This document shows, one piece after another, positions 1 through 10,499 of a stretch of DNA of 64,000 bases. Source of the DNA: Limnanthes douglasii subsp. nivea (Eukaryota > Streptophyta > Magnoliopsida > Brassicales > Limnanthaceae); NCBI GenBank assembly GCA_036936605.1, contig JAUPFV010000004.1, forward strand, positions 67,356,352-67,420,351, read 5' to 3'. The notes under the pieces were generated by a model. The model saw only the letters and a list, made by a program, of their open reading frames with translations. It was not told the DNA's origin and searched no databases. The translations under genes and the position numbers were made by a program. Position 1 is the stretch's first letter; each line of letters opens with the position of its first letter.

Positions 1-525
1 TGACTAAGTGTATAACTGAAAACATTTACACAAAAGGACTTATTACATGTTAGTCCCTAATAAAGATATGTACTAAAAATTGTTCCTTTAAGCTTCTATT
101 ATTTACATTTAAGTCCCTCTGCCCCTTTATTAGTTCAACTCTGGCCTTTATATAAAGTCGCAATGACTAAGTGTATAACTGAAAACAGTTACACAAAAGG
201 ACTTATTACATGGTAGTCCCTAATAAAAATATGTACTAAAAATTGTTCATTTAACCTTCTATTATTTACATTTAAGTCCCTGCACTTCTTCTTACTTATC
301 ACATAAGTGTTGTGATAGTATCATTGTTAGTCTTGTGGTATGGGCCGATTAGGGAAATTATCTAGTATTTTATACTTATTCTCTGTAGATATAGACTACT
401 TACAAAATATGAAATCTGTAACCATTTTCGATCATAATTCATTCCTATGTTTTTTTCAGGTTGTCTTTTATATGTTTTATGTGCTTGGACCATTGGTGAT
501 AAATTGCATAGTGATTTATATAACA
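1..525 (+). mobile_element. Ty1/copia 3' LTR of the preceding repeat unit (partial)
   Basis: The sequence matches 18223-18747 and 38485-39009, which are the distal parts of the 3' LTRs of complete copia copies. It ends ...TATAACA at 525. It includes the second half of a 163-bp tandem repeat (122-284). Its presence shows that another repeat unit lies to the left of the window. An open frame at 340-537 is conserved in all three copies only because the LTR was duplicated. Confidence 0.8.
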
Positions 526-689
526 TGTCTTCCCTAAAAGAGAAAGAAATAAAATAAATTAAAATAAAAATAATATGATTCTCGATGATCGTGATTAACT
601 AGTTTCTAAATTTTATGTTCGACTATTTTTAGGGAAAAAATACAGTTTGTTCAGCAAGTAATCAACCACAAAACATAAAGATAAAGGGT

Positions 690-2005
690 AAAAAACACCA
701 CTCGTCCTTCACGTTTCCCACTTGTAACAAGTTCGTTCTTTTCCTTTAGAGCGGTAATAAAATGGTCCATCGTGTTTCAAAAAGTGGAACAAAACGGTCC
801 CTATTGACCTTTGCCCAAATTTTCTACCATTAATGCCCTTTGACCCAACTTCTAACCCGATTAGTAACCCGAATTTTTATGACCTGACCCAACAACCCAG
901 CCCTAACTTCTAACCCGAAATCTAATCAAATCACTCTTTCTATCCAGAATATCTAATTTCTTCATTCTTTTCCCAATTCTCTTATCTAAAACCTAATTTT
1001 TTTTCCCAAATCGTTTACCTCAACCTTCTTCAATCAAAACCCTTGTTCAATCAAAACCCTTATTTCAATCAATCATCCAATGCCTGTAGAAAAAAAGAAA
1101 TTGCAGTCGCAAATAAGCTTCTGTTACTCGCGAAGCTGAACCACGAATTGGTCGATTTGAAGATACAAATTCCTTAATTTAGAGAAAAAACACAGTTGAT
1201 GAGGGATTCGTCCAATCACTTGAGTATCATAAATAGCTAAAGTTTGCAAATATATCAAATTTTCAATTGTGGGTGGGTTTAAACCAGTAGCAGCATCACC
1301 AAACATGGTTAAATTAGTGAAGAACCTTAATCCCGAAAAATTTCTCCAATAAAATTAGGGTTTCCTCCGATTCTGAACTGTTGAAGAGAGATTAAAAAAC
1401 CCAATTGAGATGGAATCGACCCCTTTAATAAATTGTCTTATAAGAAAAAATGAAAAAAAAAACGAGATTTGAGAGCGAAGATGCGATTTGACAAAAAGAA
1501 AAAAAGATTGTACCAGATATGTTTGTGGAGGAGAGATTAAAGAGCTAAAGAGAAAATAGAGAAGATATTTGTGGAGGCTCAGAAGAAAGATTGAGAAATA
1601 TGTTTGGCAGAGACAGAAATATTACTTTTTTTGCAGAACATGTGATCTCTTGCCATGAACATAGTGTCTGGGTTTTGTGGGTTCCATGACGATAATAATA
1701 AAGAAGATGATGATTTTGTTGCTTTGTGGGCTAGTTTTAATTAAATTAATTGGGCTTAGTCGGATTATTTTGTTGATTGGCTTGAGTTTGGATTATAAGT
1801 TAGTTAATAGAGTTAGGTAAAAGTAAAACCTAATTCTATTTTTTTTTCCTGATGCCACATCAGCGTTCCATGTGTGACCGCTGACGTGACAAATGAAAGG
1901 GCATCTTGACAGAAAATTGGACTGTGGTCAATAAAAACTTGTTTGTTCCGTTTTCTGAAACGAAGAAGACCAGTTTATTACATAGACAAAGGATAAAGAC
2001 CCGCT
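690..2005. mobile_element. TIR-bearing non-autonomous DNA element, Pack-MULE-like, copy 1
   Basis: The left end (about 740-835) and the reverse complement of the right end (about 1865-2000) share a long imperfect match: both read GTAATAAA.TGGTC, then a GTTTCA...GGAACAAA block, then ATTGACC. These are long terminal inverted repeats of the kind seen in Mutator-like elements. No transposase is present. The inside carries an LRR gene scrap on the minus strand. In this copy the left TIR is shortened by a deletion that copy 3 does not have. I could not fix the exact termini or a 9-bp target duplication. Confidence 0.5.
1124..1306 (-). pseudogene. Captured LRR-protein fragment, copy 1
   Basis: About 60 codons read as one to two leucine-rich repeats. 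Visible stretches are NLIYLQTLAIYDT, GRIPHQLCFFSKLRNLYLQ. The register (L..L.L....G.IP..L..L..L..L.L) is that of plant receptor-like or polygalacturonase-inhibitor-type LRRs. No signal peptide, further repeats or kinase follow. The scrap sits between the terminal inverted repeats of a non-autonomous element, so capture of a host exon is the likeliest origin. It is probably non-functional. Confidence 0.5.
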
Positions 2006-2138
2006 TTTCACATCAAAGCCAATCCCACCTCACACCTAAATTATAAGTCGCCTTGTAAAAGTCACATCAAAACTAAGTTGGTGCGGAATCAGTTCGAGTT
2101 TATTTAAGATAATATTAAAATTTTATAATCTATATCAT

Positions 2139-2170
2139 ATTTTCTGAAACGAAGAAGACCAGTTTATTAC
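2139..2170. other. Deletion junction with templated filler
   Basis: Here copy 1 lacks what copy 2 has at about 20365-22437. The joint contains about 27 bases (CTGAAACGAAGAAGACC... onward) identical to 1956-1984, some 185 bp upstream. The break therefore looks repaired by copying a nearby stretch. This accounts for the 2.04-kb size difference between units. Confidence 0.75.
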
Positions 2171-3400
2171 ATATGACTTCCATATGCAAGGATTAAAGTA
2201 ATTATTTAACTCTTCAATCATATTCTTCTCCTTAATCATCTCATGTCATAAAGTTTATTGTTATAGCATGTATTTCTATAACTTCAGCTTCTCCTACTTC
2301 TCTTCCTAGGCGATTTCCTACCAAGTACGTGGATTTATCTATATGATATGGTTGGGCTAGATAACCAAGGGCATCATCTCTCATATTTTTCTAAATGAGA
2401 TTTATTTATGATGGCTCTATGGTGAAAGAAGCGCCAAATTCTGGTGGAAGAGGTAAGGAAGTTGTGTTGGAGGTTAGTCTGATTCTCGATTTTAAAACTA
2501 TGATAGAGAATATTGTTGCTGAAGGGAATACGATTATTAAAAAGGATCGTGATGAGTTTGTAAGACGATAAATGAAGGTTATTAATTTCAAATATAGCTT
2601 TAACTTGCTAGTTTCTTCTTCTGGAACAACCACCCTCATTATTGATAATGAAACAACAATTATAGTTTATAATGTAGATGATTTTATAGTGGTTGATCTT
2701 ACAGGCTCAACAATTACATCGATTTTTGAAAACGTTAATAGGTTGTGTTAGAAGAAGATACGGTTATCACCATCAAAGCTCGTGTTAACTTCTCTTATCA
2801 GTATTTATGATGATCCTTCAAAGGTGGCCGAATCTACTATGCTACTATCAGGAGCTGCATATAGAGATGTTAATGATGATGTGGTTATGGATCCAATTCT
2901 GTCTTACCTAATTTTGGTACATCTTCAACACCATATGTTTTCTCGTTAGTAAAAATTACTTTGATATTGACTCAGTTTGCTACATTGGCAAACCAGAGAA
3001 AACCTCAAATCAACATATATCTCGTTACCTTGATAAGAGACACTTAAAATTGGTTATTCCCTTATTTTATAATGTGGAATATGAACTAACTATATTCTGT
3101 ATGTATATGACTTTTTGTTTTCACGCTACTCTCAATGGTTTGACCATGCTTTATCAAGCCAAGGTTAATTATATAACTCACGTATGTGATCTCCGAGCCC
3201 TTACTGATGGTGATGCTAAACCTATATAGGATATTCTTCTGCAAGACGTGCTCTTGAAGCTAAAATTGAACGTGAGAACCAACTTAAGGTCAAGTTTTGA
3301 TCATGATACAAATGGGTCGTTGAAACTTGAGTTAAAAAAAGTAAAAATAAAGTCGAACAATAGTAGTCTCGTGTTGCTTTTAAAATCAATCATAAAATCA
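2171..3400 (+). pseudogene. Tat-type antisense ORF, C-terminal half (first tandem copy), copy 1
   Basis: Plus-strand coding remnant, homologous to 22440-23640 and to the later tandem copy at 5710-6880. Broken frames can be read: one with SGAAYRDVNDDVV followed, in another frame, by KLVIPLFYNVEYELTI, and a tail (AKVNYITH, DGDAKP, ILLQDVLLKLKL) that may be a coiled coil. I do not know this C-terminal part. It lies directly behind sequence resembling the 'transposase (putative) gypsy type' domain in the other copies, so I treat it as the end of that ORF. The N-terminal half has been deleted here. Confidence 0.45.
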
Positions 3401-3845
3401 CATATTACACTGATATATAATTGGATTAAGTAGGATGCGTATGTTTTTCTAAAAACAATTAATAAATTTTAAAATGACAAAATTAAACAATGGTACTGAT
3501 TCGTAAACCGAAATAAATTACTAGAATTACTCCGATAATCAAATTTTCTTATATATATATTATTAATAGATGGATATGAATTATTCCGTGAGATTAAATA
3601 GATCCAAAATTTAAAATAATCGGTAAAAATTAAAAAAGAAGAAGCTTATATAGTTATTAATAACGTAACATATTTTAAAAAAAGAATGAATGTGATACTC
3701 ATAGTCATTATAACTTTATTTATCTGTACAGTTTATAGTTACATAGGATACATTTAAAAAAAAAATTATACTATTTTATTTAAGCACTTATATATTACAC
3801 ATTCTTTTGAAATTTAAGTATTTAAATGACTTTAGTCGAAGTAAT
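3400..3845. other. AT-rich spacer between tandem antisense-ORF copies, copy 1
   Basis: Non-coding, very AT-rich, with a short (TA)n stretch near 3552. It is homologous to 23640-24110 and to 43255-43765. In copy 3 the (TA)n has expanded to more than 50 bp. It probably represents the original upstream flank of the antisense ORF. Confidence 0.5.
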
Positions 3846-3849
3846 ACGT

Positions 3850-6800
3850 TTTAAAGATGACTTTTGTAGTAAGTCTGAATTTATTTGGTGTTTTTAGTGA
3901 TAAAGTTTTTAAATTAGAAAGTTATTTGTGTATTTTAGTGAAATGTTGGAAAACAATTCCCATACTAAAAACGTTTTATTAAGTAGATCTATGTATTTTT
4001 TTTCATCCTATGTGATTCTGGCCTTTCATAATTTTTTTTAATCCAAATCACTCATTCTAAATCTTAATCAAAGTCATAGAATAAAAGAAGGATTTTATAT
4101 TTTTACTTTTGGATATTAATACTTGTTACTTTCATTTTGTTTTCTTTTATTTTCTCACTTTAAACTATTTCTATCATCTTCCACGAGTTTCTTGATTATC
4201 TTGAATGAGTTACATTCTTGGTATTATTGTTACAACAAATTTTCAATTTTTGTTATAAATAGCTAAAAACAGTTAAGGTATTGAGTACTCGCATAACTTA
4301 AATAAACAAACCAGTATTTTATTTGGGGTTAATTCTTCTAAACTAGAAGATGTTTATAAGTTTACGCATCCAGTTTGTCACACAAATCCAAAGAAGAAAA
4401 GGACAACTATAGTGAATAATGAGAAATTGTTTAAAGTTATTATATCACTCGTTATTTCTATTATTTTTTATATATATATTAAAGGCATGAATCTTTCGAC
4501 GATAGAAGGTATCAGTCGAGGCAACATTGGTGGTCGCAAAAATGTTCCAAAGGTAGGGGATGAAGATTTTACTCAAATGCAGGTGAGGAGCATCGTGGAT
4601 CAATCATAACTAAAGATGAATGTGCAAACATTTTATCGATTGGGCGATTCCACTCGACGTGAATGTTAGGTTTCTTATAAATGGGGAAAATCCCTTTAAC
4701 GTCCGGAAAGATAAAGTGGCATACTTCAATTAATGTTTGAATGATGGACTTAGGTTCCCTCTTGCTCGAGACCTTGTCAATATTTTTTTAAGATAACGAC
4801 CATTTGTACTAGCCAACTTCTTCCCAATTTATGGAGTGTTCTACCGTCGCCTATAATTATATTAAGAAGTTTATTTGATCATTTCTTGATAAGCGAATTC
4901 TTTATTATCGTGAAAGTCCTGACCGAAAGAGCAACCCTTTTTTCTACTTATAAGAAAGTGTGGAATGATAAATTTGTTTTTGTTTACGAAGGATAAATTG
5001 TTTTCGTTTACAGAAATTGAGAGACCAAACATGAATGGACATATTTTCCTATCAACCGAAATTGGTTTTATAAGCGTAAGTTTCCACATTCTTAACAATC
5101 ATCTCTTCTTTAATTTGTCATTCATGTGTTTGATTATTTTTTTTTATTTCCCCTTCTCAACCTCTGTTGTAAAGATGCCCTTTGCTAACAAAAGGGGATA
5201 CTACAATTTTCATAAATATGTTATTTTGGTGGAAGAAGCTTCCAAGTTTTCTCATTCCTACTCTTCCATTCTTGTACCTGATGAATTTGTTTCCAGTGGG
5301 TTATGGTTGAGTATCCTTATCCAATGAGGCTTCTCTGTTTGTGCTTCCTTTAAAAAAATATGTTGTTTGAAAACCTTCTCAAGTGAATAAGAAATTGGAG
5401 AATCAATATCATATGAAGAAGTTGTTGAAAAGATACTACCTAAATAATATGTTGCCATAAAGTGTTCTTCCGAGATGGAGTTCCACAATTAATGAAAGAA
5501 TCATTTTCTCCTTCAATTTTAAGGAGGCCAAAGTCGAGGATCATGAGGCTTAATAAGTGAATTTTGTGAGCACTCTTGAATTAGAAAAATACAAAGACTT
5601 TGACGGAGAATGATATGCCTCTTAATGGTGTAAGATTTTAACAACCAAAGGTAATATTTATGATAATATTATCGTTATCTAGAAAAAACTTAAGTAGTGA
5701 TGGGTATACATATGACTTCCATATGAAAGGATTAAAGTAATTATTTAACTCTTCAATCATATTATGGTCCTTAATCATCTCATGTCATAAAGTTTATTGT
5801 TAAAACATGTATTTCTATAACTTCAGCTTCTGCCACTTCTCGTCCTAGGCGATTTCCTACCAAGTACGTGAATTTATCTATATGATATAATTGGGCTAGA
5901 TAACCATGGGCATCATCTCTCATATTTTTCTAAATGAGATTTATTTATGATGGCTCTATGCTGAAAGAAGCGCCAAATTCTGGTGGAAGAGGTAAGGAAG
6001 TTGTGTTGGAGGTTAATCTGATTCTTGATTTAAAACTATGATAGAGAATATTGTTGCTGAAGTGAATACGATTATTAAAAAAGATCGTGATGAGTTTGTA
6101 AGACGATAATTGGAGGTTATTAATTTCAAATATGGCTTTAACTTGCTACTTTCTTCTTCTGGAATAACCACCCTCAATATTGATTACGAAACAACGATTA
6201 TAGTTTATAATGTAGATGATTTTATAGTGGTTGATCTTACAGACTCAACAATTACATCGATTTTTGTAAAAGTTAATAGGTTGTGTTAGAAGAAGATACG
6301 GTTATCACCATCAAAGCTCGTGTTAACTTCTCTTATCATTATTTATGATGATCCTTCAAAGGTGGCCGAATCTACTTTGCTAATATCTGGAGCTGCATAT
6401 AGAGATGTTAATGATGATGTGGTTATGGATCCAAATCTGTCTTACCTAATTTTAGTACATCTTCAACACCATATGTTTTCTCGTTAGTGAAAATTACTTT
6501 GATATTGACTCAGTTTGCTACATTGGCAAATTAGAGAAAACCTCTAATCAACATATATCTCGTTACCTTGATAAGAGATGCTTAAAATTGGTTATTCCTT
6601 TATTTTATAATGTGGAATATGAACTAACTATATACTGTATGTATGTGACTTTTTGTGTTCAGGCTACTCTCAATGGTTTGACCATCTTTATCAAGCCAAG
6701 GTTAATTATATAACTCACATACGTGATCTCTGAGCCCTTATTGATGGTGATGCTAAACCTATAGAGGATATTCTTCTGCAAGACGTGCTCTTGAAGCTAA

Positions 6801-7130
6801 AATTGAAAGTGAGAACCAACTTAAGGTCAAGGTTTAATTAGGATACAAAGGAGTTGTTGAAATGAGTTGTAATCTAAGACTAAAAACCTAAAAAATATAT
6901 TGTTTATTTTGTCTAAGTTAGGAACTTTGTTGCTTCATACCAATGAAATCCTATCGGTTAGCTGCTAGTTTGGAAAATTTCTAAAAAAATGAGAGGTTTG
7001 TTCAAAGGAAGGTTCCTTTGACATGTAAAAAGAAACTAAATTCTTATAAGCCTAAACTTACTGTAACTAGGGATCTTTGTAAATCTATTGAGAAAGAACT
7101 TATTGATACCACGACTTAAACCTAGGTTAT
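3850..7130 (+). pseudogene. Tat-type antisense ORF (second tandem copy), copy 1
   Basis: A degenerate plus-strand gene of about 3.3 kb. Around 4640-4990 the frames give NVRFLING, VAYFN.CLNDGLRFPLARD and VWNDKFVFVYEG. This order matches the Pfam 'transposase (putative) gypsy type' domain carried by antisense accessory ORFs of Tat/Retand elements. Further on are FANKR...NFHKY.ILVEEASKFS and the C-terminal part described for the first copy. Numerous stops and frameshifts make it a pseudogene. It lies 3' of a minus-strand Tat integrase, which is the expected place and orientation for such an ORF. The domain name is from memory and needs a profile search. Confidence 0.5.
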
Positions 7131-7899
7131 AAAATTAAAAAAATACCTTTATTTCTGAATATTTGCACCAGAACTGAAATTGGTGATGGTAGTAATGACA
7201 AACCAATTCATCTCATCTTGCCCCAACATAAGACATTGTTTCTTCCAAGAATAATGATAATTTTGCCTTTTTATTACTTCATATTTGTTTCTAGTGTTGG
7301 AAGCATCTTATTGTACTAAAATTATTTTTGTATTTGAGTACTCTTGTTTATAATTTTATTTGACGAGTCTTTGTGATTTTATTAAGCGTATAATGTTATA
7401 TATATTTTTATTGACGATCCATCTGATTAGTCTAGATTTTATTATTTAAGAATTATGTTCATTATTTAGATTTTTCTAGAAAATTTTAAGAATGTTTAGG
7501 GTGCATGCTTATTGAAAAACTAAAGCTTGCTTTTTATGTCTAAGGATTAATTTTGAATCATCGACTTTTATTATAGAGTTTATAAAACATTTACTGTTCT
7601 TAAAGAATCATTTTATTGTCTAAGAATTTATTTTAAACGTCTCAGACTTGTAGTAGACTTCTGAAAGCCTTCAGTGTTCCTATTTGAATATCTTTTTTTG
7701 ACTTGTTAACCATTTATTGTTTGTTTTATATTTTTGTTGGGACAAAAACTATTTTATTAATGTCAAATACCTCAATTTAATTTTATCGTGCTATCGATGG
7801 AGGAAAAAGTACATCCTCATGTTTTAATAAATAAATTTTACATAATGTAGTAACTTACAAGCTTTAGTTTTAAAAACTACATAGATCTCTAAGTTCACT
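7131..7899. other. Non-coding stretch between antisense ORF and Tat integrase, copy 1
   Basis: AT-rich sequence with no gene I can support. The first part (to about 7280) may be the tail of the antisense ORF. The rest would be the region between the converging ends of pol and the accessory ORF in the old Tat element. Confidence 0.4.
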
Positions 7900-8828
7900 T
7901 TAGTTTATGCCTTCATCTTTTGAAAGCCTTGTTCCTCCGAGTTTGGAGTCAATTTCTTAAGACTTTGTTATTTATCGTGAAGGAAAACTATTCGTAACAT
8001 TTTATTTATTGGTTTAAAAATCTTGACTCGTATTTCAGAATTGTATATATTCCTCATTAACGCTTCATAATGCTCAGACTGAATATGTGCTTTGAGTCTT
8101 CTTTCTTCGATTATATCTATCTTTGAACTTCGAGCTTGTGAATTACTTATTTCATCATATGCAACTGTCCTATGGGATGACATACATATTTCATCTAACA
8201 CTACTACCTCTATTTCATATATCACGACGAATGACGTTTCATATGTCTCAGTTATACGTGTAGTTCTAGATGACCATAATAATTTTTATAAGAACTCTGC
8301 CTAGGTTCCTGCAACTCATTCCAATATTTTCTTGATTCCTTCAGTTTTTGTCACATTGCTCACTTCAACTTGACCGTTGGATTGATGATGAAGAGTTAAA
8401 AATTGCTTTATTTCTTTTTTAGTACATAAACTTGTGATCTTATTATTCTGGAACTGAGTTCCATTATCCGTAATGATGACACTTGAAATCCAATACCCAT
8501 AACATATATTTACTTTTAAGACATATATTAATTCATTGGACAATATTGTTTTGGCTATGGTCTCTAGTAATATTGTCGAGATTTGTATAGATTTTGCGAA
8601 TCCATAGCATGCATCACACTATTTTACTTTTCTCTTTGCATCCTCCATTATTATTGGCCAATAGTAGCCCTTTAGAAAAATTCTTTGGTAAAATTCTTTG
8701 TATCCATAATAAATGTTTCCTTCTCCATAATGTAGTTCTTCTATAATGAAAGTCCTTTGATTTGTTCCTACACGCCAAAGTAGTAACTTAGTTAACCATT
8801 TTTTGTATAATATATCTGAAGTATAGAA
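7900..8828 (-). pseudogene. Old Tat-type Ty3/gypsy integrase fragment, copy 1
   Basis: Reading the minus strand from 8828 down: an N-terminal zinc-binding region (LYKKWLTKLLLWRVG, then GYYWPIIMEDAKRK), a core piece with IITDNGTQFQNN and HHQSNGQVEVSN (second Asp and Glu of the catalytic triad), and a C-terminal piece (IIEERRLKAHIQSEHYEALM ... RIVFLHDK). The closest relative in the window is the integrase of the second Tat element (53.7-54.5 kb). Stops and frameshifts are frequent. The gene is cut at 8828 by the nested LTR element and continues beyond it at 13268. Confidence 0.75.
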
Positions 8829-9135
8829 TGTTAAGTATAAATTTTGATTCTTAAGAGAGAAGATAAAGAGAAGGGAACTGAATTATAGAGAGAAAGTAAA
8901 AGAGAAGAATCATATTAGTCTTATGAAAAAATATCTTGTGTTTTATTTACATCCCCAACATTTATTTATAGGTGTATACACTTGTATAACTGATTCTGTT
9001 ACATTAATGGAAAAATTGTAATGTAGACCCTCATATTGATAAATATTTCAAATATCATTTATCAATTATACAATTCATCAAATATAAACTTAAATTTATT
9101 ATATTTAGGCCCTTAACATTCTCATATCCTTATCA
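8829..9135 (-). repeat. 3' LTR of nested Tat-like element, copy 1
   Basis: Starts TGTTAAGTATAAA and ends ATCCTTATCA on the plus strand. The run TAACCCCCC follows directly, which is a polypurine tract when read on the minus strand. It aligns throughout with 12952-13262, with many substitutions, so the insertion is older than the tandem duplication. Confidence 0.8.
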
Positions 9136-9849
9136 GTAACCCCCCCTAGTTTTTATGAAATTCGATAGATAAAAACTAAGAATCATCGAAAACTACAGTA
9201 AGTGAAAACTGTTACTTGCCAAAATTTGACTTGCTTCGAATTCGATCTTCCTATATTCTTGTCAAAATAATTTGTTTCAACATCTTTTGTCCTCAAATAA
9301 AAACATATCTCAAATTTTCTAGACTCTACACTTGTCATCCTCGAATAAACTATAATTTGATTAACTTCGAATTTGATCCAAACACTCCACACATAACATT
9401 TTTCCTTCTGCTTTGAATATTCACATACAAGTCTTTGCTAGCTTTTTCATAACGGTTTGAAATGTTTGGAATTCCCTAATACGCATGTGAAGATCCAATA
9501 GGACTGCTACTAGGTCTGACAATTAACGGGTGTCATGTTATCTCTTCAAAAGTAACTGTTTGGCATTCCGTCTTTCTACCCAATAATCATCACCACCTCT
9601 TCCACTTCTCTGACCATTTTCTATTTCTTCTCACCTTTAAAAGTACTTTTCTCACTCATTATTTGTGAGACAAAAAAACCTTATAGTGAGAGAAAACTGC
9701 TTTTGCCTAAGAAAATCCCTAGCTACCTTCACCTGAAAACCAATTTCTTGGCTTTTCTCACATGAAACCCTAATTTCTTGGTTACCTTTACCGGAAAACT
9801 CATCTTTCCTGTCCAACCTTCAAAATTTATGAACTAATCCTGGAGATTT

Positions 9850-10402
9850 TTCTTCATTTCAGTTTATGAAAAATTCCCATGCCACCAAAAAACCAATTTT
9901 TTGGCTTGTATGATTACCTGTGTAATAGTGAAATGAAAGCTGAATACAAGGAAACTGGTGTTATAGACAATTCTCCTCACTTTTCAACTCCAACCATTGT
10001 TTATGGTAATTTCAACTGTAACAAAAACATTTCTAGGCTTCAGAGTTCATCCAACCTAGAAAATACCATTCACTAAAATTTCATAGGCAGGCATCACCAC
10101 CACCTATGTCACCTCAAAATTCTTCTCCGGCACCTTCTGGTACCACAAATGTTCCATTTCAAAAGAATCGCAAAGTCAATCAAAGCACCTCTACTCACAA
10201 AAGATTAGAAAAAACTTCACCACCCATAAATTCTGATTCTCCTCAAATCATACGCAAGAAAATTCCTCGAATTCATTCAAGAGCTCATCTATCCCAAAGC
10301 CTTTCTAAAATGAACACATTCATAAGAATAAGAGACCTCGAGGCTGATAACACTTCACAAAAAGATAAAATTTTGTTTTCTGAAATGGAATCAATCAAAT
10401 GA
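9850..10402 (+). pseudogene. Antisense accessory ORF of nested Tat-like element, copy 1
   Basis: Plus-strand open frames (9879-10076, then 10106-10402 after a frame change) lie between the 3' LTR and the minus-strand pol remnant. They encode a basic, Ser/Pro-rich product, visible as LYDYLCNSEMKAEYKETG, SPAPSGTTNVP, SLSKMNTFIRIRDLEAD. No domain is recognised. Antisense ORFs in exactly this place are known from Tat/Retand elements; whether this one belongs to either known group is open. Copy 2 keeps the upstream frame open for longer (30150-30491). About 700 bp of AT-rich sequence upstream (9136-9849) could be its leader or promoter. Confidence 0.45.
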
Positions 10403-10499
10403 TCTATTTAAGTAATAAGAAATGAGTCTTTAGGACATGGTCGATTCGAATCTGTGAAATCAGCACACATTCATCACTTTCCATTATTCTTGTTAACCA

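Noticed and set aside
340..537. 65-codon open frame conserved at 340, 18562 and 38824
   Set aside because: It lies inside the copia LTR and is conserved only because the region was duplicated. It has no protein-like features or homologue I know.
840..920. CCC(T)AAC-rich stretch resembling an interstitial telomere repeat
   Set aside because: The units (CTTCTAACCCGA, AACCCAGCCCTAAC) are irregular and do not form the plant CCCTAAA repeat.
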